From positions 11,649,501 to 11,713,500 of the forward strand of contig JAEOAD010000015.1 of the NCBI GenBank assembly GCA_036365145.1: DNA of 64,000 nt, given 5' to 3'. The stretch is from Orientallactaga sibirica (Eukaryota; Chordata; Mammalia; Rodentia; Dipodidae). The position numbers and the translations under genes are program-made. The notes under the pieces are model-generated. The model saw only the letters and a list, made by a program, of their open reading frames with translations, did no database searches and was not told where the DNA came from. Shown here piece after piece: positions 45,742 to 54,544 of the stretch; the stretch's first letter is position 1, and every line of letters starts with the position of its first letter.

Positions 45742-45901
45742 GGAGAGAGAATGGGTGCACCAGGGTCTCCAGCCACTGCAAACGAACTCAGATGCATGTG
45801 ACCCCCTGTGCATCTGGCTTAGGTGGGTCCTGGAGAGTCAAACCAGGATCCTTTGGCTTTGCAGGCAAACACCTTAACCACTAAGCCTTCTCTCTAGCAC
45901 A
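45645..45901 (-). repeat. Dip-like SINE, minus strand, with 14-bp target duplication
   Basis: The tail complement TATTTATTTATTTATTTG, a (GA)n tract (45695-45748), CCACTGCAAACGAACTCAG, TTGGCTTTGCAGGCAAACAC and the head complement are present. GTTTTTGCTTTATT at 45631-45644 is repeated at 45902-45915. Confidence 0.95.
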
Positions 45902-45915
45902 GTTTTTGCTTTATT

Positions 45916-46439
45916 ATTCTTCCTTGAACATCCTCCACATTACATGAAGGAAATGTAACCCAGTACTCAAATATCTCAGTCTTGTAGTAATTTTGGGCAA
46001 TGATCTTTAGAGAAATGACAAGATTAGGAATTCACAAGATAGTCTCAGTTTTGCCACTAATGGTGCAGTGGGGCAAGTGACTTTCCTTATTGGATTTTCT
46101 TCTGCATATGTCCAGCAAAGGAGCCAAGTAACTCTTTCCTTTCATTCCAAAGTCCCTGTCAGCTGGGCTCCCAAAACAGGTGTTTCTATGAAGCTTCCTT
46201 CATTTTGCTCTCTCGTGTTATTGATTACACACCTTTTGAACCTTGCTTCCAATTCAGATGTTCCTGAGAATCAGGGTGTTCTGATTTACCCTTTTTCCCT
46301 CTTTCAGTTCCACTCCTTGATGGTGGGCCAGTCTAGCTTCATCCTAGCTGATATGAACTCAAGAAGAGAAACTGGAATGTAGGTGCTGCATGTCTCCCCT
46401 TCTCTTGCTCTAAAATTGCACCTCACTGGGGTATCATTT
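45916..46439. other. Unique sequence
   Basis: A 104-codon frame (46068-46382) is open but resembles no known protein. Some MIR-like text (AGTGGGGCAAGTGACTTTCC) lies near 46069. Confidence 0.4.
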
Positions 46440-46600
46440 CCCAAGCACTAGGTTAAGAGTCACAAAACTTGGGTTCTAGCTTGAGTCATTGAGTCCCAGA
46501 TTTTTCATCTGTAAAATACAGAAAAGTGTCCCTATGATATCCATTGATATAAATGGTTGTTTGAATCAAGTAGGATGGTGGATGGGGAGGTATTTTGTAA
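46440..46600 (+). repeat. MIR fossil, plus strand, with internal deletion
   Basis: GGTTAAGAGTCACAAAACTT, TCCCAGATTTTTCATCTGTA and AAATACAGAAAAGTGTCCCT follow MIR with part of the core missing. Confidence 0.6.
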
Positions 46601-47557
46601 AATGTAAAACATCCTGCAGATGGAAGGGATTATTATTATTTCTAAATAGGAACAGGCAAAGAAACATGGGCTAAAGTAGCTAATTTTTAACGTGTGGCTG
46701 CTGCTCTCGAGGTGGGTGCCAGAGGCGACTTTGGCTTTGCTCTTTATGCAGCCAAAGGGAGTGATTCATTAGCTGCTGTTATGAGGCCTATATATGTAGC
46801 ACCACCTGGGTGTGTGGTCAAAGGTGCATAGTTATTTGGTCATCGGGATTTGTGGGAAATGGCTGGAGGCCATCAATAGTGCTTGGTGGGTGGTGATACT
46901 AAACTGGCTTTGGAAGGAAGAGGAGTTTAGGTCCGATGCTAGTACATGTTAGAGACCCTGTCCAATTCAAAGGAGGAAAAGTCAGCTCAAGCCTTCCTTT
47001 TCCAGGCCTCTCAGAAGAGAACCTCCCCAGCTACCCAAGCAGAGCTGTGCCCTGCTCCCCACCCCTTGCTGTCCCTTGCAGTCTTGGACTAGTTACACTA
47101 TGTTGTAATTGATTTCCTCTTCTGCTGCTACAATTGGCTATGAATTCCTTCAGGGCAGTTACTGAATTTTTATCATCTTTTAATTTCCAGGCCTTGAGGA
47201 CTATGAGTATAGAATATGTGCTTTAAAAGCCTTTGGTGTACAGGAACAAAGAAACAAAAGCAGAACTAATAAAACAAGGCCTGAGACATAAGCTAAGTTT
47301 TGAATCATGCAGAGTTTACATCCTAGAAGCAGAATCTCATCTGTGACTACATGTTTCCCAAGTAATGCCCTTTGTATGGAGAGGGAAGCTTCAGAGAGGC
47401 CTTCCTGATGATGGAGGGTGGCATTTGGGTTGTAGCTCAGGAGATGGAAAGGGAGAAGCCAAGGGAAGAGCAGAGGAGATGATGGTTCAGAAGGGTTTGT
47501 CAATATCAAAGTCTCAATGTGCTTCAGAGTATGATGTTGACTTCTCTTTAGTTATGT
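46601..47557. other. Unique sequence with a probable L2 fragment at 47110-47225
   Basis: TATGAATTCCTTCAGGGCAG recalls the L2 3' end (complement of none; plus orientation). No gene was recognised; the opposing frames 47201-47509 and 47365-47568 overlap. Confidence 0.4.
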
Positions 47558-47632
47558 TAGAGATTTAACCCAGGCAAGGAATTGTGCATACTAGACAAGT
47601 GTTTTACCACTGAGCTACGTCTCCAACCACAG
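47558..47632 (-). repeat. ID-like SINE, minus strand
   Basis: AGATTTAACCCAGGCAAGGA, ACTAGACAAGTGTTTTACCA and CTGAGCTACGTCTCCAACC are the complement of ID. Confidence 0.75.
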
Positions 47633-48107
47633 GAGAGTGATCTTTGTCAAATTTTGTCAGTTACAAAATGTGACCCCAAATAGGGTAAATGACATGATTA
47701 AAGCCACAGAACACACTGCCCTTGCTGCTCCAGTGGCCTCCTGCATCTAAAGCTGCTTGCTGAGCCATTGCATCATTATTTGAGGGAACTTCCAGAAACA
47801 TAAATTGGACAAAAAGAAAAAGTAAACTATCAGAATTTGGTAGTAGAGATTTATTCTGTAACAAAGACTTATTTGCAAACTAGTGGAATTCACTACTTAC
47901 AATGTAGATCCCAAGCATATTAAAGATGGAGGAATCCCATTCATAATGACATTAACACCTCAATAAGTCAAAGCTGATTCTGAAAATTGTTAGTAAATAT
48001 TTGAAACTTAAGAAGTATCTTCTGGGTTTGGAAAAAACCTTAAATTTCCTTTTATGCAACACAGTTCTCTATTCCTTTTGTGTCTAAACTTAAAACTTAA
48101 AAGAACA
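47633..48107. other. Unique sequence
   Basis: Nothing recognised. Confidence 0.4.
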
Positions 48108-48258
48108 ATTGTTGGGTGTGAGGGCACATACCTTCAATCCCAGCACTCTAGAGGCAGAGGTAGGAGGATTGCTGTGAGTTCGAGGCAACCCTGAGGCTAC
48201 ATAGTGAATTCCAGGTCAGCCTGGGCTAGAGTGAGATCCTACCTTGAAAAACAACAAC
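48108..48258 (+). repeat. Full B1 SINE, plus strand, with (AAC)n tail
   Basis: GGGTGTGAGGGCACATACCT, CAATCCCAGCACTCTAGAGG, GAATTCCAGGTCAGCCTGGG and GAGATCCTACCTTG with a CAACAACAACAAC tail. Confidence 0.95.
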
Positions 48259-48579
48259 AACAACAACAAAAAAAAATTAAAAGAAAAATCAAATCTACAT
48301 GTGAGGGGATTAACATATATATAAATTATAAAACAACATCATGGAAGATCTCCTGCATGTCTGTGAATCAGACTTTACTTCTAAGTGAATGGTCATCGTG
48401 AAGCTAAATTTCCCACACGTTCCAGCAGCACAAATATTCTTAATGCTTATGATTTTTTTTCATGTAAAAAGAGTATGGCATAGAAGCAAGTTGTTTTAGT
48501 TCTCTGGTTCTCAAATTTCTCATCTCTAAATAAAGATTTATCAGATTTTTTGGTGTTTCCTCCCAGATGTAACTTTATG

Positions 48580-48942
48580 TGCATCTCAGTTACTTTATCA
48601 TTGCTGGGTCAAAATACATGACCAAAAGCAGCTTGTAGAAGGAAAGGACTTGTTTTCAGCTTATACTCTTAAAAGGAAGTGTCCATTAAGGCAGGGCAGC
48701 TACATCATGTCAGAGCAGGAAACCAGTGTTACATATGTCACATCAGTAGGTAAGAATTAGAGCAATGACTGAAAGTGGGGCTGGGATATGATACCTGAAG
48801 CCCCACCCCAACTGACACACTTCCTTCATCAAACCCCCATATGCCAAAGGCTCTACAACATTTCCAATACCACCACAAACTGGGGAGTAAGTTCTCAAAC
48901 ACATGAGTCTACGGGGAACATTTGACATTTTAAACCAGCACA
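48580..48942 (-). repeat. 3' LTR of the minus-strand MaLR element
   Basis: On the minus strand it starts TGTGCTGGTTTAAAATGTC and ends AAAGTAACTGAGATGCA. It shares CACATGAGTCTA, AACTGGGGAGTAAG-type and GACACACTT blocks with the partner LTR. Confidence 0.85.
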
Positions 48943-49696
48943 GTCCACACATCGCTCCCATAAACCCATAGCCATCTAATGATATAAAATGCATTCAATC
49001 CAACTTTGAAAATCTCCATGGTCCTTATAAGTCCCAACTCTGTTCAAAAGTCTAAAATCTCATCTGACATTCAAGATAGCCTTTGTGTGAGCCCTACAAA
49101 ATCAAAATACAAGTTATATATATCTGACATAGAATGACATAGAATACACATTCCCATTTCAAAAGGGAAGGCTGAAGCATACCAAACAGTAACTGGATCA
49201 AAACAAGACTTAATACCAGCAAATCAAACATTAAGTTCTACAGCTCAATGTCTAGTATTTGGTACATGTGATATAATCCTTTGGGCTCCAATAGGTTTGG
49301 GTAATTACACCCCTCCATCTGGGGTACTTGTCATCTCTCTCCTAGGCAGGATCCTCTCAGAGCATGCTTCTGGAACTTCCAGAGCCAGAGCTTTCCAAAA
49401 TCCTGGAGTCCCCATTGCAAATTATGGTTCACTTTTCCAACTGAGTACAGTAGCCTCACAGGGCTGCATTGCAGGGACTTTGACCCTGCCTCACATTGCT
49501 TAGCATCCATGGCTCTCTGGAACGGTGGTACAAGACTCCTTGCATTTTTCATTCTTCCTAAATTAGATGACACTGCCAAGTTCTACTCTAAGATTAAGAT
49601 AAAGCCTAGCCTTTTGGCTGCAGCAGCCTCTATATGATGACCTTGGTGATCAGAGACCTTCTTCAGCATGTCTCCTCTCAAAAGAATTCACCTTCT

Positions 49697-49915
49697 GTCT
49701 GGAGAGATGGCTTAATGGTTAAGGTGCTTGCCTATGAAGCCCAAGGATCCATGTTCAACTCTCCAGATCCCACATAAGCCAGGTGCACAAAGGTGAGGCA
49801 AGCACAAAGTTGCACATGCCCATTAGGTGGCACAAGCATCTGGAGTTCAATTTCAGTGGTTAAGGCCCTCATGTGCCAATTCTCTCTACTCCCCAAAATA
49901 AAAAAATCAATAAAT
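49697..49915 (+). repeat. Dip-like SINE inside the MaLR element, plus strand, with target duplication
   Basis: GTCTGGAGAGATGGCTTAAT head, CTGGAGTTCAATTTCAGTGG and an AATAAATAAAAA tail are visible. It carries an extra GCACAAAGTTGCACATGCCC block relative to other copies. AAAAGAATTCACCTTCT (49680-49696) and AAAAGAATTTACCTTCT (49917-49933) are the duplicated target, one mismatch. Confidence 0.95.
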
Positions 49916-49948
49916 AAAAAGAATTTACCTTCTTACTAGGTTGAGCCC

Positions 49949-50294
49949 TGTGGTGATTTAAATCAGGTGTCCTCCATAAAATCAAGTGTTTTGAATGCTT
50001 TTTCCCAAGCTGGTGGCAATTTGGGAGATGGAGCCTTGGTGGAGGAGGTAAACCTTGAGGTTTATTAGCTCTAGCTTGCCAGTGTTAATTTGGCTCACTC
50101 TCCTGCTATTTTCAACTTGATGTGGAAGAGATGATGTCCATCCTCTGCTCATGCCAAAGTTTCCCCTGCCATTGTGAAGCTTCCCCACAAGACTTTAAGT
50201 GAAAAACAAAACAAAACAAAACACAACTTTTCTCCCATCAGCAGCTTTTGGTCAGGTGCTTTGTCCCAGCAACAATGAGAAGTTAACCACAACA
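49949..50294 (+). mobile_element. ORR1-like solo LTR inside the minus-strand MaLR element, plus strand
   Basis: It starts TGTGGTGATTTAAATCAGGT, carries GGAGCCTTGGTGGAGGAGGT, AACCTTGAGGTTTATTAGCT, TTTTGGTCAGGTGCTTTGTC, and ends GAAGTTAACCACAACA. The order is that of ORR1 LTRs. An (AAAAC)n run occupies the place where AATAAA would be expected, near 50201-50222. Confidence 0.8.
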
Positions 50295-50921
50295 AGCTAT
50301 TACTGGGTTGAATCTTACCCTTGGGGTATGTTTTCTATTGCAAACAGTTGTCTTATTCTTAATGGTGGTAGTCTCTTAACACTTATAGCTGCAGCTGAAG
50401 CTGCAGCAATGTCTGGGCATGGGAATTTAAATTTTCTTACTTTTCATTCCTGCCAAGCTTTATATTTTTCATATTATTATGTTCTGTAGATTCTTCTCTT
50501 TCATTGTAAATTTGAATCCATACTACAGATCTAATGCTACTTTGCCTTGAAGTTTTCTCCACCAAATATATTTGCCCATTCCTTTGAAATTCTACTTTCC
50601 TTAAGTTCTCAGGACAAGTCTAGAATGCAGCCAGCTTCTTTGTCAAAATGTCTCATGAACTGTCTTAAGCCCAGTTCCTGACAGGTTCCTTGTTTCCCTC
50701 TGAAACTTTACAAGCCCAGTCTCCACAATCCACATTTCTCTTGGTCTTCTTGTCTTCAGAACACCCACCAGAATGATCCACTAAGCTATACTTTTGTAAG
50801 ACTTCCTTACTCCAAAGTTTCAGATCTTTTCACATTCCTCCCACAATCCAATTCCAAAAAATTGAGAACCACTTGGTCAAGTTTATCACAGTAATGACCC
50901 CACTTCTCGGTAACAACTTTC

Positions 50922-51290
50922 TGCATGAGTTACTTTATTGCTACTATGACAAAGTACCTAGCCAGAAGCAGTTTCAGGAAGGAAAGTGTTTATTTTCAGT
51001 TTACAGTTTCAAAGGGAAGTTTGCATTGTGAAGTGGAAATCATGACCTGCCATTCCTGATTAGGAAGACTGTCTTATGTCATCACATCAGCAGGTAGAAA
51101 CTAGAGAGAACAGTGAGTGCAGGTAGGGCTGGGTTATAAAACCTCAAGGCCTGCCCCCAGTGACACACTTTCTCCAGTAAGGCTCTGCTTCCCAAAGGTT
51201 CCACAATCTTTTTGAACAGTGTCACTAACTGGGAACAAAGTATTTAAGCACATGAGTCTATAGAAGACATTTTACATTCAAACCACCACA
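50922..51290 (-). repeat. 5' LTR of the minus-strand MaLR element
   Basis: On the minus strand it starts TGTGGTGGTTTGAATGTA, passes AGTGTGTCACTGGGGGCAGG and a GAAAATAAACAC polyadenylation region, and ends TAACTCATGCA. Confidence 0.85.
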
Positions 51291-51399
51291 ATGTTGTTCT
51301 GGAAATGCAGCTATCTCTCGCATTTAAGCACAGTGAAATAGGTTAGTTCATTTTCTCTCTCTGCCATGTAGGAGCTTCAGTTCTTTTGTCTGGGTGAAT

Positions 51400-51490
51400 T
51401 CAGCTTTCTCAATTATGAAAATGTACTATTAATACCTACCTCTTGAGTGGTTATTAGATTAAATGAGTGAGCACAGGTAAAATCCTATGC
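51400..51490 (+). repeat. MIR 3' fossil, plus strand
   Basis: GCTTTCTCAATTATGAAAAT, TACTATTAATACCTACCTCT and GGTTATTAGATTAAATGAGT follow the MIR core to 3' end. Confidence 0.7.
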
Positions 51491-51549
51491 CCAGGGACAG
51501 AGATATGGGGAATTTGAAATAAGTGAAAGCTATTACTACACATTTGCCT

Positions 51550-51830
51550 CTCTTGACTTTTTTTGCATGTATGTGTGTAATATTTGTGGTGTGATGGTGC
51601 CTGTATGGTGTATGTATGTCTGTGTGCAGATGCATGCATTCCTCATGTCTTGCACATACATGCAAAGGCCAGAGAATAATGGCAGAACAGAGGTGGGTGC
51701 TCTCTACTGTTCATTTGCATATTCATTTGAGAAGCCAAAAGAGCTGTTGTTTTCAGTGAGACTGCCTGACCAGCAAGCCCCAGGGGTTCTTGGCTCTTTG
51801 TGCCTCACGGGATTGCCATTGTAGGCACAC
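51550..51830 (-). repeat. B4-like SINE, minus strand, partial
   Basis: The GT-rich tail side, CAAAGGCCAGAGAATAATGG and GACCAGCAAGCCCCAGGGGT are complements of B4 blocks; the tRNA-like head end is missing. Confidence 0.65.
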
Positions 51831-52286
51831 ATGGTCATAACCATCTATTTATGTAGGGGATGGAAAATTAAAGTCATGATCAACCAGGCCCACCTAGGCT
51901 CCCATGCTTGTACAACAAGCACTTTTATCCATTTTGTACCATCTCCTCATCCCTCTTTTGACTTTAGCAATAATGAACCCTTATGGAGAACTCTTCTGTC
52001 ACACGTATTAGTAACTTTATCTATGTTGCCTTGGTTATACAGCAACTCTGTGTGTGATTAATATTTCTATCTCCTCATTTAAGATGAGGATTAAGATGGC
52101 TGAAGTTTATATCTAGCATATAGTTACTTAAGAGGCAGATCTTGGAATTAATGGGGCTCTGAACTTGATGGTAAGAGGTTTCATCCAGGATGGAATTCTG
52201 TCTTATCCAGGTAAAGGGCTGTTTGGATGACCATAGGTCCAAATTTTCAATTTGAATTGCTTTGTGGACCATAAAACATGTAAACA
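51831..52286. other. Unique sequence
   Basis: Nothing recognised; a MIR-like trace may lie at 52015-52110. Confidence 0.35.
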
Positions 52287-52291
52287 CCAAT

Positions 52292-52660
52292 TGTGGTAGT
52301 TTTGAATAAATGTCCCCCAATATATTCAGTATTTTATTAGTTTGTAGTTTGCATCTACATCGACCTGGCTAGAGGCAGTGACTCTGGGTGGATCTTAAGA
52401 TGTGGTGGTGGGTTTAGGATTTCAATCTAAAGATATGCAAAATGTGCCTGGCTGGAGTTCCTGAAGTGTGCTGTGCTGTATGGCTTTTGGCTTTTGGCTT
52501 GTGGCTTTTGCTCTCTGCGTTTGGTCCTGTGAAGGAAGGCCAGCTTCTTCTGTCATTATGGAACTTCCTCTGGATCTATAAGCTTCAATAAATATCCCTT
52601 CCTCCATAACTTTGCCTGGTCTGGAAGTTCATCTCAGCGAACCTAAAGCTGTCTGTTACA
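52292..52660 (+). repeat. 5' LTR, 369 bp
   Basis: TGTGGTAGTTTTGAATAAAT at the start; TATAAGCTTCAATAAATATC (52576-52595) supplies the polyadenylation signal AATAAA; the end is GTCTGTTACA. Confidence 0.92.
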
Positions 52661-52665
52661 GATGT

Positions 52666-52682
52666 TGGTACCAGAAGTGGGG
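52666..52682 (+). promoter_or_regulatory. Primer-binding site, leucine-tRNA type
   Basis: TGGTACCAGAAGTGGGG starts five bases after the LTR. It differs at one base from the complement of the 3' end of mammalian tRNA-Leu(UAA) (TGGTACCAGGAGTGGGG, from memory). Confidence 0.85.
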
Positions 52683-52939
52683 TGAGTGAGTTGAATCTGA
52701 CCACGTGGATTTTGGTCTTTTGGAACCTTTGTTTTGGAGGAATGGGCATATACTTGGTTATTGCAACTGAAGATGCCTTCTGGAGTGGTAAACCAAGTTT
52801 AATGGACTATTCTGATGAGAGTTTGAGAATGCTAAGTGCAGATAGTATTGAACTTCGAGGCTTGGCTTATGAGATTTCTAAGGGGAAGGAAAGAATGCAG
52901 AGGTTTTTGTTGGAAGTGGACTACTGGCATAAGGGATGA
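52682..52939 (+). pseudogene. 85-codon open frame at the start of the MaLR internal region
   Basis: It starts with ATG only a few bases after the primer site and has a hydrophobic stretch near residues 9-27 (WILVFWNLCFGGMGIYLVIA). The same place in ORR1-like elements carries related sequence that is not known to code for a protein, so I think the frame is a chance survivor. There is no gag-like zinc knuckle. Confidence 0.35.
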
Positions 52940-53850
52940 CTATGTTCTGCTGCCTAGGCACAGAGAATTTGATCAAGGTTAAATTTTTAATGGACTGATG
53001 TGCTTGGATAAAGAGATTGGACTGAAAGATTTAAGATTTTTAAGTTGGAAAACTTCAAGCAAGTTAAAATTAGAGGCACTGAGACTGGCTTTGGGTTGCT
53101 GGAGCTGTTATTGTCAAAGACATTAGCAATCTTAAGGAATATGACCCAAATGCTTTACATTACAACGATGGAGAGGATGCCTGAGGAAAGACTATGATAG
53201 AAATACAAACTCATTTGGAAAGGGTTAACTGAAGAATGAACCTGCTTTTCAAGGTTACAATTTATTTTGTCCCTGAATTAAGAATATGGCTGTGTTCTGC
53301 ATATCTGGTATTAGTTTTAGAAGCATGAAAAATGCATGGAGTGGTCATGAATTACACATGGTTCCAGGACCCGCTGCTGAGATGCAGCATGAGGCAGGGC
53401 ATGATGCCCTTATATGCTGAAGCTTTTGGAAGATGGACCATGGTTTGCATGGAGACCTGAAGGTGTTTTGCATATACCAGGACTATGCAAGGGCTACCAT
53501 GAAGTGCAGATTGACCTGGCATGGAAGTTTTCCCTGGCTACTGCCAGCTGAAGGGGCATAATTGGAAAACCTGGAGACTGTCAGTCTCTGGTTATATTGA
53601 ACTTGAACTGTAGAAGTTTGATGATTGCTTGATGGTGGTTAAATTTGCATTGTTCTAGACTCTCTTTGGTATGCCTTATCAAGTTGAAAATGTTTACTCT
53701 GTGCCTTTATAATTTGAAAGTATTTAACTTGTTTGCTTTTATAGGACCCACTATCTTAAGTTGGTAAACACTGTGGGGACCTTTGAAATTGGACTGAGTA
53801 CAATTTATAGTGTGTGATGGTTATGAATCTATTGGAGGCCAGGGGTGGAA

Positions 53851-54192
53851 TGTGGTAGTTTGAATAGATGGCCCCCAATATATTCAATATTTTATTAGTT
53901 TGTAATTTGCATATGCATCCACCTGACTGGAGGCAGTGTCTCTGGGTGGATCTTAAAGTGTGGTGGTGGGTTTAGGATTTCAGTCTAAAGATATGCAAAG
54001 TATGCCTACCTGGAGTTCCTGAAGTGTGCTATGCTTTGTGGCTTTTGGTTTTTGGTTTATGGCTTTTGCTCTCTGTGTTTGGTTCTGTGAAGGCAGGCCA
54101 GCTGCTTCTGCCATTATGGAACTTCTCTTGGATCTATAAGCTTCCTTCATAACTGGAAGTTCATCTCAGTGAACCTGAAGCTATCTGCTACA
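53851..54192 (+). repeat. 3' LTR, 342 bp, lacking the AATAAA segment
   Basis: It aligns with the 5' LTR from TGTGGTAGTTTGAATAGATG to ATCTGCTACA. Where the 5' copy has TTCAATAAATATCCCTTCC the 3' copy reads CTTCCTTCATAACTGGAAGT, so a segment of roughly 27 bp with the polyadenylation signal is gone. Confidence 0.9.
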
Positions 54193-54544
54193 CCAATGAA
54201 ACATAATATAGATTCATTTTATTCTCATACCCTAAATATTTCTTACTCATTCCTTTTCTAAAAGTCACATTAACTTATTGATTATCAATGCATTTCTACT
54301 GATTTTTCTTTTCCAAGTGATTGGCTGTTATCTAGTTAAATTCAGCCAATATTGCAAGGCTATATCACTGTGGATAAGGATGATCACTGTAGCACTTATA
54401 TGTAATATTAAGACCAAAAACCAACAAAACTCGGCATACAGCATTAAATAGATCAATATATATCAGAACTATGGTCCACTACACTCCTGCTGAAAATAAT
54501 GCAATAAGTTTATATGTTTATATATTGCTTAAGAATACACAAAG

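Larger units (their letters stand above)
48580..51290 (-). mobile_element. ERVL-MaLR (ORR1-like) retrotransposon with both LTRs, minus strand
   Basis: Two related LTRs in the same (minus) orientation, 48580-48942 and 50922-51290, bound about 2 kb of internal sequence. Next to the 5' LTR the minus strand reads TGTTACCGAGAAGTGGGG, the form of primer-binding site seen in MaLR elements (leucine-tRNA-like). The internal part has no long open frame, as expected for these non-autonomous elements that need proteins from other ERVL elements. It is further broken by a SINE (49697-49915) and by an opposite-strand LTR (49949-50294). I find no clean 5-bp target duplication (TTATG on one side, ATGTT on the other). 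Confidence 0.85.
52292..54192 (+). mobile_element. ERVL-MaLR retrotransposon with both LTRs and target duplication, plus strand
   Basis: Two LTRs (52292-52660 and 53851-54192), each TG...CA, flank 1.19 kb of internal sequence. CCAAT at 52287-52291 and 54193-54197 is a perfect 5-bp target duplication, the size typical of ERVL-class elements. A primer site follows the 5' LTR. A purine-rich AGGGGTGGAA abuts the 3' LTR. The internal part has no gag/pol frames and matches the usual MaLR layout; it is a non-autonomous element and now fixed and decayed. Confidence 0.92.

Noticed and set aside
48580..51290. Possible coding endogenous retrovirus
   Set aside because: No gag, protease, polymerase or envelope motif is seen; size and layout fit a non-autonomous MaLR element.
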